Shown in pieces: positions 1 to 5,367 of a stretch of 6,318 nucleotides of DNA. Source of the stretch: an uncultured Tabrizicola sp. (GTDB lineage Bacteria; Pseudomonadota; Alphaproteobacteria; Rhodobacterales; Rhodobacteraceae). The stretch spans positions 1 to 6,318 of the forward strand of contig CALLZQ010000751.1 in assembly GCA_937858255.1 (NCBI GenBank), written 5' to 3'. The notes beneath the pieces are model-generated. The model did no database searches, had not been told where the DNA came from, and saw only the letters and a program-made list of their open reading frames with translations. The stretch's first letter is position 1. Every line of letters starts with the position of its first letter. The position numbers and the translations under genes were made by a program.

Positions 1-2
1 AT

Positions 3-101
3 CCACAATGCCATCATGTGCCCGAGGTCTATGACGGTATCTCTGCCGCGCCTTCCGAGGCGCTGCTGACGGCGTTTTTTCGCGCGCGGCGCGACCCCTA
101 G
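3..101 (+). CDS. C-terminal end of an unidentified protein (partial, 5' end outside window)
   Basis: An open frame runs in from the left edge and ends at a TAG stop at 99-101, giving the last 32 residues (starting PQCHHVPEVYDG, ending FFRARRDP). The other two forward frames hit stops earlier, and this frame has the G/C-rich third positions seen in the genes downstream, so it is probably the real end of a gene. The tail looks like an amphipathic helix (SEALLTAFFRARR) with a basic end, but it holds no motif I recognise and I assign no function. The gene points the same way as neuB, 71 bp away, so it could belong to the same surface-glycan cluster; that is inference from position only. Confidence 0.5.
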   Translation, partial: PQCHHVPEVYDGISAAPSEALLTAFFRARRDP

Positions 102-129
102 GCGCGGGATGGCCTTTCCTTGCCGCGCC
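101..129 (+). terminator. Possible hairpin at the end of the upstream gene
   Basis: GGCGCGG at 101-107 and CCGCGCC at 123-129 form a perfect 7-bp, all G/C inverted repeat around a 15-base loop, starting at the last base of the upstream stop codon. No T-run follows, so it is not a classical intrinsic terminator. It could be a weak terminator, an RNA-stabilising stem, or chance in GC-rich DNA. Confidence 0.25.
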
Positions 130-158
130 CCGTTCGGTAATCCGGGGGCAAAGCTGCC

Positions 159-166
159 GGAGGGGG
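159..166 (+). promoter_or_regulatory. Strong ribosome binding site of neuB
   Basis: GGAGGGGG lies just upstream of the ATG at 173, with about 6-9 bases of spacing depending on which part pairs with 16S rRNA. It supports ATG 173 over the in-frame ATG at 179. It is one of the two clearest Shine-Dalgarno sequences in the window, as expected for the first gene of a coupled series. Confidence 0.7.
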
Positions 167-172
167 CACGGG

Positions 173-1201
173 ATGAAAATGGGCAATCGCGCTATCGGAC
201 CGGGGCATCCGCCACTGGTGATCGCGGAAATCGGCATCAACCACGGCGGTGATCTGGCTGTCGCCAAAGAGATGGTGCGGCTGGCCGCGCAGGCTGGTTG
301 CGAGATGATCAAGCACCAGACCCATATCCTCGAAGACGAGATGACCGATGAGGCCAAGTCGATCTTCCCGCCCAATGCCGATGTTTCGATCTGGCATGTG
401 ATGGAGCGCTGTGCCCTCAGCCGCACCGAAGAGGCAGAGCTGAAGCGATACACCGAGGAATTGGGGATGATCTGGATCTCGACCCCGTTCAGCCGGGCGG
501 CGGCGGATTTCCTCGAAACGCTGGATGTGCCGGCCTACAAGATCGGATCGGGCGAGGCGGATAACCTGCCGCTGATCCGCCACATCGCCCGCAAGGGCAA
601 GCCGGTGATCCTGTCCACCGGGATGCAGACGATCGAGACGATCCGTGCCAGTGTCGAGATCCTCGATCAGGCGGGGGTGGAATACGCGCTCTTGGAATGC
701 ACCAACCTTTACCCCAGCCCGGCCGAGATCGTTTCGCTGCGTGGCGTGACCGAGTTGAAGCAGGCCTTCCCCAAGGCTGTCGTGGGCTTTTCCGACCATT
801 CGATCGGGCCGGAAATGGCGCTGGCCTCGGTGGCGCTGGGCGCCTGTATCCTTGAGCGGCATTATACCGACACGCGCTATCGCAAGGGGCCGGATATCAT
901 CAACTCGATGGATCCGGCGGAAATGAAATTCCTGATCGACCGCAGCAAGGAAATTTGGATCGCGGCGAACAACCCCAAGCAGCGCTCTGCCCCCGAAGAG
1001 GATGTCTACCGCTTTGCCCGCGGCTCGGTCGTCGCCGATGCCGATCTACCCGAGGGCCATGTGATCACCGAGGCGGACATCTGGGCCCGCCGCCCCGGCT
1101 CGGGCGAGATTGCCGCCTATGACTTTGATAAGGTGGTGGGCAAGCGTCTGACCCGCGCCGTCACCCGCAATACGCAGCTTAAGTGGAGCGATCTGGCGTG
1201 A
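173..1201 (+). CDS. neuB: NeuB-family nonulosonic acid (N-acetylneuraminate/legionaminate) synthase
   Basis: This cytoplasmic enzyme condenses phosphoenolpyruvate with ManNAc, or a 2,4-diacetamido analogue, to make a nine-carbon nonulosonic acid. The protein has 342 residues, a normal family length. Residues about 15-265 form the NeuB TIM barrel: AEIGINHGG at 18-26, STPF at 103-106, IGSGE at 124-128, STGM at 148-151, GFSDHS at 205-210 and ERHYT at 228-232. His209 and His230 have the same 21-residue spacing as the metal-binding histidines known in Neisseria NeuB (recalled as 215 and 236). Residues about 282-340 are the C-terminal SAF (antifreeze-like) domain with RRPGSGE at 306-312, which closes over the substrate in the family dimer. 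The KHQTH at 47-51 and the GPDI..SMD stretch at 239-247 mark a subgroup distinct from E. coli K1 NeuB. Start ATG 173 follows a strong ribosome site. The stop overlaps the next start (GTGA). The family is certain; the exact sugar is not. Confidence 0.93.
   Translation: MKMGNRAIGPGHPPLVIAEIGINHGGDLAVAKEMVRLAAQAGCEMIKHQTHILEDEMTDEAKSIFPPNADVSIWHVMERCALSRTEEAELKRYTEELGMIWISTPFSRAAADFLETLDVPAYKIGSGEADNLPLIRHIARKGKPVILSTGMQTIETIRASVEILDQAGVEYALLECTNLYPSPAEIVSLRGVTELKQAFPKAVVGFSDHSIGPEMALASVALGACILERHYTDTRYRKGPDIINSMDPAEMKFLIDRSKEIWIAANNPKQRSAPEEDVYRFARGSVVADADLPEGHVITEADIWARRPGSGEIAAYDFDKVVGKRLTRAVTRNTQLKWSDLA
1185..1188 (+). promoter_or_regulatory. Ribosome binding site supporting the GTG start at 1198
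   Basis: GGAG sits inside the end of neuB, nine bases before GTG 1198. It favours that codon over the in-frame GTG at 1183, which overlaps the site. The GTG shares bases with the neuB stop, as expected for coupled translation. Confidence 0.45.
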
Positions 1202-1375
1202 TCCCGGGCTGGAAAATCCAGCGTGAATTACGCCGCCTGCAACAGCAGTTGCAGGCCATTCCCGAACGGTTCTGGGAGCCGCGCGCCACCCGCCAATATG
1301 ACCGGGCCTTTCCGGCGCAACTGAAAATCACCGAGGGCGAGATCGCCGCCCGCCCGGACATCGGCCTGTTCCTGA

Positions 1376-1395
1376 TTTACCCGGGCCGAGGCGGG
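1376..1395 (+). other. Frame break inside the RgpF-like gene
   Basis: The upstream frame makes protein sense through the TAC codon at 1378-1380. The downstream frame has a TGA at 1373-1375 and makes sense from about 1385 (AEAGLAPLVV). The switch therefore falls between about 1376 and 1395, in a run of C/G triplets (acccgggcc). The net change equals one surplus base, or a loss of 3n+2 bases. Confidence 0.75.
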
Positions 1396-2232
1396 GCTGG
1401 CGCCGCTCGTCGTCTCAAACGCGCCACTGACCGAAGCGGATCGCGCGGCCCTGCGCCCCCATGTCTGGCGATTGGTCGAGCGGCCCAACCTCGGCCATGA
1501 TTTCGGCGGCTATCGCGACGGGCTGCGGCTGCTCCGACATTGGCAGATTGCCCCGCGCGAGGTGTTGATCCTTAATGACAGCGTCTGGCTGGTCGATCTG
1601 GATATCGGCGGGCTTTTGGCCCGGCTGCGGGCGTTGGACGTGGATGTCGCCGGCTCGGTCCTGCGTGTGCGGGGGGACGAACGGTTTCTGGAATCCTATT
1701 GCTATCTGATGCGCGGTGCGGTTCTGGCCCATCCGGCGATGCTGGCCTATTGGGACGGCATGGTGATGACCTCGAACAAATACAAGGTCATTCGCCAGGG
1801 CGAGCGCGGGCACAGCCGTGCCTTGCTAGCGGCCGGTTTTCGGCTGGGCGCCGCCTATACCGAAGCAGGTTTTGCCGAGGCGGTGGCCGAGGCCGGCGAA
1901 GACGAAATCCGCGACACACTGCGCTTTGGCGCCTGGTTGCAGGAAGCGGATGCCCGGGCCGCTGCCGCCCTTGACAGGCAGGGCGCAACCGGTGCGGCGC
2001 GCTCCCTGATCCAATCGGGCCGCGCCCATGGCCAATTCTACAGCCTGTATCCGGTCATATCGCGAAACCGCCTCGACTATCCCTTTCTCAAGCGATCTTC
2101 TGACAGGGTTGCCATCGCCTGGCGTCGTGCATTCTTGTCGGCGGTCGAGGCTGGGGCGATCCGGCCCCCGGCGCCGGTTGTCCTGCAGGAATTGCGAAAC
2201 GCGGTTCTGGCCCATCAGGACAGGTCCGGCGC

Positions 2233-2238
2233 AAGGAG
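2233..2238 (+). promoter_or_regulatory. Ribosome binding site of the FkbM-family gene
   Basis: AAGGAG lies six bases before ATG 2245. This near-consensus site, inside the end of the RgpF-like gene, fixes the start of the methyltransferase. It should let the gene be translated even if ribosomes stop early in the broken gene upstream. Confidence 0.75.
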
Positions 2239-2244
2239 AGATGA

Positions 2245-2958
2245 ATGAAGACCGCAAGCCTTCTCTACGCCTGTCGTTCCCTGTGGCCAGAGCTTGATTA
2301 TCGGGGTCTCAAGGTCCGTGCCACCGGCCCACATGTCACCAAACCGGTCTGGAAGGGCCTGTGGCGTGGCGATTATGAGGGGCCAGAGATCCTCGCCTTG
2401 TCCGGGTTGATGCGGCCCGGCGACAGGGTGCTGGAACTCGGCGCCGGGATGGGTGTCGTCTCGGGCGTCCTGGCCAAGCAGATGCCCGAGTCGCGTTTCA
2501 CCAGTTATGAGGCCAACCCCGCGCTGGTGCCGGTGATCAGCGATCTGCATCGGCGCAATGGCATTACCAATGTTGAGTTGCGCTCGGCCATCGTTGCGCC
2601 TGTTGCCGGGGGCGAAACCCGGCAGTTCCGCCTGCATCAGCATTTCACCGAAAGCTCGCTGGTCGCGGAATCCGCCGATGCCGGTGTGGTCGAGGTCCCG
2701 GTGCATGATCCGCTGGATGTGATGGCAGAACTGCGCCCCGATGTGCTGCTTTGCGATATCGAGGGCGGAGAGTCGGAACTGATCCCTGCCTTGCCGATGG
2801 CGGGACTGCGCGCGGTGGTGATCGAACTTCACCCCCATATCCTCAGCCGATTGCAGATGAAGCGGATTTTCGAGGCCTTCCTCAACGCCGGATTGGTTCC
2901 GGTGGTGGAGCTTTCGTCAGCCACTGTCGTCGCCTTTGAACGGGTCGAGGCCGCATGA
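2245..2958 (+). CDS. FkbM-family SAM-dependent methyltransferase
   Basis: This 237-residue protein is a class I (Rossmann-fold) methyltransferase predicted to use S-adenosylmethionine. The fold is visible in order: SAM-binding motif I VLELGAGMGVV at 62-72; YEANP at 88-92, whose Glu89 sits where the ribose-binding acidic residue is expected; DVLLCDIEGGESELI at 166-180, the typical FkbM D-I-E-G-x-E signature; and AVVIELHPHIL at 190-200. Members near polysaccharide genes usually O-methylate sugars, so modification of a surface glycan is likely, but the acceptor cannot be read from sequence. There is no signal peptide or membrane segment. The start at ATG 2245 is fixed by a good ribosome site, and both ends overlap neighbours by four bases (ATGA), placing it between the RgpF-like gene and neuC in one coupled operon. 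Confidence 0.88.
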   Translation: MKTASLLYACRSLWPELDYRGLKVRATGPHVTKPVWKGLWRGDYEGPEILALSGLMRPGDRVLELGAGMGVVSGVLAKQMPESRFTSYEANPALVPVISDLHRRNGITNVELRSAIVAPVAGGETRQFRLHQHFTESSLVAESADAGVVEVPVHDPLDVMAELRPDVLLCDIEGGESELIPALPMAGLRAVVIELHPHILSRLQMKRIFEAFLNAGLVPVVELSSATVVAFERVEAA

Positions 2959-4094
2959 CCGACAAGACACCCCCCCGCCGCAAGCTCCTCTTCCTGACCG
3001 GGACGCGGGCCGATTTCGGCAAGCTCGAACCGCTGGCGGCAGCGGCGCGCGATGCGGGGCATCAGATCACCTTTTTTGTGACCGGGATGCATATGATGCA
3101 GCGCTATGGGCTGACCAAGCTCGAGGTGCAGCGGATGCCCGGCGCGGCGGTCCATGAGTTTCTGAACCAGCGGCCCGGCGACGGGCAGGATGTGGTGCTG
3201 GCCAAGACGGTGATGGGTTTTTCCGATTACGTCACCGAAAACCGGCCCGATCTGGTGGTGATTCATGGCGACCGGATCGAGGCGCTGGCCGGTGCGCTGG
3301 TGTCGGCCACCAATTACATCCCCTCGGCCCATACCGAGGGGGGCGAGGTGTCGGGCACGATTGATGAGGTGTTCCGCCACTGCAACACCAAGCTGGCGAC
3401 GCATCACTTCGTCTCGTCGGATCAGGCGGCACGGCGGGTAATGGCACTGGGAGAGCCAGAGGGCTCGATCCATGTCATCGGTTCACCCGAACTGGATTTC
3501 CACGCCGGCCCCTCGGGCGTGACGCTGGATCAGGTGCGGGCGCGCTATGATATACCCTTTGCCGATTACGGGATTGCGGTCTTTCACCCCGTGACCAGCG
3601 AGCAGGACAGCATGGCCACCCAGGCCGAGGCGCTGTTTGGCGCGCTGAACGCCTCGGGCCGCAATTTTGTGGTGATCGCGCCGAACAATGATCCGGGGTC
3701 CGAGGCGATCTTTGCCGCCCTATCGCGCTTGCCGGCCGAGCGGTTCCGGCTGATCCCCTCGATGCGGTTCGCGCATTTTTCCGAATTGATGAAGAATGCC
3801 GCCTGCATGGTCGGCAATTCCAGCGCCGGCGTGCGAGAGGCGCCGTTCTTTGGCCTCGCCTCACTCGATATCGGGACGCGGCAGACCAACCGGGCGCAGG
3901 CGGGTTCGGTGCAAACCTGTGCTGCGACTAACCGCGAGGCGATCCTGAAATTCCTGGCTGAGCAATGGGGGCAACGTCATGCTCCACATACCGGCTTTGG
4001 CGAGGGGCGCGCGGCGGATAGGTTCGTGCAGACGCTGGCCGCGCCGGAATTCTGGGGACGCGGCCTGCAAAAGGCGTTTCAGGACCTTGGCTGA
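2955..4094 (+). CDS. neuC: NeuC-family UDP-N-acetylglucosamine 2-epimerase (hydrolysing)
   Basis: The family epimerises and hydrolyses UDP-GlcNAc, releasing ManNAc and UDP; LegG-type members act on diacetamido nucleotide sugars to feed legionaminic acid. The protein has 379 residues, full family length, with two Rossmann-like halves of the GT-B-like epimerase fold. Visible motifs are FLTGTRADFGKL at 13-24, HGDR at 104-107, HTEGGEVSGTIDE at 126-138, VIGSPELD at 174-181, GNSSAGVREA at 287-296 and IGTRQTNR at 306-313. The last two belong to the nucleotide-binding half. Its product would be the substrate of NeuB, encoded two genes upstream. It starts with ATG in an ATGA overlap with the methyltransferase, with only a weak GAGG at 2947-2950, so coupled translation is likely. 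Family assignment is firm; ManNAc versus the legionaminate precursor is open. Confidence 0.92.
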   Translation: MTDKTPPRRKLLFLTGTRADFGKLEPLAAAARDAGHQITFFVTGMHMMQRYGLTKLEVQRMPGAAVHEFLNQRPGDGQDVVLAKTVMGFSDYVTENRPDLVVIHGDRIEALAGALVSATNYIPSAHTEGGEVSGTIDEVFRHCNTKLATHHFVSSDQAARRVMALGEPEGSIHVIGSPELDFHAGPSGVTLDQVRARYDIPFADYGIAVFHPVTSEQDSMATQAEALFGALNASGRNFVVIAPNNDPGSEAIFAALSRLPAERFRLIPSMRFAHFSELMKNAACMVGNSSAGVREAPFFGLASLDIGTRQTNRAQAGSVQTCAATNREAILKFLAEQWGQRHAPHTGFGEGRAADRFVQTLAAPEFWGRGLQKAFQDLG

Positions 4095-5367
4095 GGCGGG
4101 GGAAAAGCCGGGGCTGGCGCTTGGCGCCTATCTGGTGGCGAGCCGGGCCTTGCCGTTCATGGCGCCGGCGCTGCTGCGGCGCCGACTGGCGCGCGGCAAG
4201 GAAGATCCGGCCCGCTGGCGGGAAAAGCTGGGTGAGCCGACGTCGCCGCGCCCCGAGGGGCGGTTGATCTGGCTACATGCGGTCGGCTTGGGCGAAGTGC
4301 TGGCCCTGCGGGGCCTGATTGTTGAAATGGCGCGGCAGGCCGGGGCGACGGGGATGGGCGCGCCGGAATTCCTGATCACCTCGACGGCGCGATCCTCGGC
4401 GCAGGTGATCGGGGCCAATCTGCCGCCCCGAACCCGCCATCAGTTCCTGCCGCTGGATGCGCCCGCCTATCTGGCGCGGTTTCTGGATCACTGGCGCCCC
4501 GATCTGTCGATCTGGGCCGAGCAGGAAATCTGGCCCGGCGCGGTGCTGGCGGCAGACCGGCGCGGCATTCCGGTGGCGATGGTCAACGCCCGCATCACTG
4601 CCGAGAGTCACGCCCGCCGCCGACGGCTGCGCGGGCTTTATGCCGATGTGCTGGGGCGGCTTGCGCTGACCGCCGCGCAGGATCAGGCCAGCGCCGCGCG
4701 TCTGACCGATCTTGGCGCCCGGGGTCTGCGCGTGACCGGCTCACTGAAATCGGCGGCCCCGCCGCTGGCCGCCGATCCGGCGGAATTGGCGCGGATTCAG
4801 GCGCAACTGGCGGGGCGTCGGGTCTGGGTCGCGGCCTCGACCCATTCGGGGGATGAGGCGGAGGTGCTGGCGGCGCTGCCTATTGGTGATGATGCCCTCA
4901 CACTCATCGCGCCGCGCGATGTGACCCGGGCCGATGCGCTGGCTGATGCGCTGTGTGCGCGCGGCCTGTCCTTTGCCCGCCGTAGCGCGGGTGAGGTGCC
5001 CGACGCGAAAACCCAAGTCTGGCTGGCCGACAGCTATGGCGAATTGGGGCTGTGGTATCGGCTGGCCGAGGTGGCGCTGATCGGTGGCGGCTTTGACCGC
5101 ATCGGCGGGCATAATCCTTGGGAGGCGGCCGCGCTTGGCCTGCCGATCCTGCACGGGCCGGATACGGCGAATTTCCTTGCCGATTACAAAGCCTTGGATG
5201 AGGCAGGGGCGGCAATGCCGCTTGCAACCGGTGGTCTAGCCGCTGCCTTGGCATCGCCGGATCTGGCGACGATGGGCGCACGGGCCAAGGCGCTGTCAGA
5301 CCGTGCGCAGGGCAGCCTTGCCCCTTTGGCGCGGGATCTGCTGGCATTGATGCGGGGGGCGGGATGA
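4087..5367 (+). CDS. waaA: 3-deoxy-D-manno-octulosonic acid (Kdo) transferase, WaaA/KdtA family
   Basis: WaaA transfers Kdo from CMP-Kdo to the lipid A precursor on the cytoplasmic face of the inner membrane. From TTG 4087 the protein has 426 residues, the usual length. The N-terminal GT-B domain shows RRRLARGKED at 31-40, WLHAVGLGE at 62-70 (Glu70 matches the catalytic base known in Aquifex WaaA, recalled as Glu31) and AEQEIWPG at 144-151. The C-terminal domain shows TGSLKS at 217-222, ASTHSGDE at 250-257 and GGGFDRIGGHNPWE at 333-346, the CMP-Kdo side. The usual PRHPER motif reads PRDVTR at 276-281, a departure worth noting. No strong membrane helix is seen, only a mildly hydrophobic stretch at 9-30. 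An in-frame ATG at 3979 would overlap neuC by 116 bases and add a Cys/Arg-rich shadow segment, so I prefer TTG 4087 (8-base overlap). ATG 4159 would cut conserved N-terminal sequence. Confidence 0.88.
   Translation: MAEAGEKPGLALGAYLVASRALPFMAPALLRRRLARGKEDPARWREKLGEPTSPRPEGRLIWLHAVGLGEVLALRGLIVEMARQAGATGMGAPEFLITSTARSSAQVIGANLPPRTRHQFLPLDAPAYLARFLDHWRPDLSIWAEQEIWPGAVLAADRRGIPVAMVNARITAESHARRRRLRGLYADVLGRLALTAAQDQASAARLTDLGARGLRVTGSLKSAAPPLAADPAELARIQAQLAGRRVWVAASTHSGDEAEVLAALPIGDDALTLIAPRDVTRADALADALCARGLSFARRSAGEVPDAKTQVWLADSYGELGLWYRLAEVALIGGGFDRIGGHNPWEAAALGLPILHGPDTANFLADYKALDEAGAAMPLATGGLAAALASPDLATMGARAKALSDRAQGSLAPLARDLLALMRGAG

Larger units (their letters stand above)
1198..2248 (+). 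pseudogene. RgpF-like (rhamnan synthesis F family) protein, frame-disrupted
   Basis: Two adjacent frames together encode one RgpF-like protein, a family found in rhamnose-rich and other surface polysaccharide loci and treated as glycosyltransferase-like. The first part begins at GTG 1198 (IPGWKIQRELRRL) and runs sensibly to the strand DIGLFLIYP near 1380. It then turns into an arginine/glycine-rich shadow ending at TGA 1498-1500. The sense continues in the next frame, open from 1376 to TGA 2246-2248: GLAPLVVSNAPL, then NLGHDFGGYRDGL, then LILNDSVW, which are family hallmarks, followed by a 170-residue C-terminal part. Joining the halves leaves only about five residues between the first two strands, where a helix of 15-20 is expected. 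I infer a deletion of roughly 45-55 bases with length 3n+2, or a sequence/assembly error. A downstream fragment could still start at GTG 1472 but would lack the N-terminal strands. The stop overlaps the next start (ATGA). Confidence 0.75.

Noticed and set aside
120..142. Sigma-70-like promoter (TTGCCG then GTAATC) upstream of neuB
   Set aside because: The two elements are only 11 bases apart and neither is close to consensus; no promoter can be supported in the 71-bp gap.
98..862. Long open frame on the - strand opposite neuB (254 codons)
   Set aside because: It is the antisense shadow of a clear NeuB gene; its protein is rich in Arg, His and Gly, with no recognisable domain, as expected for the reverse strand of GC-rich coding DNA.
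1376..1395. Programmed ribosomal frameshift in the RgpF-like gene
   Set aside because: The site (tacccgggcc) is not a known slippery sequence, and a simple shift would still leave the expected helix missing, so a deletion or sequence error is the better explanation.
3979..4086. N-terminal extension of waaA from ATG 3979
   Set aside because: The added residues are Arg/Cys-rich, overlap neuC by 116 bases and do not resemble a WaaA N-terminus.
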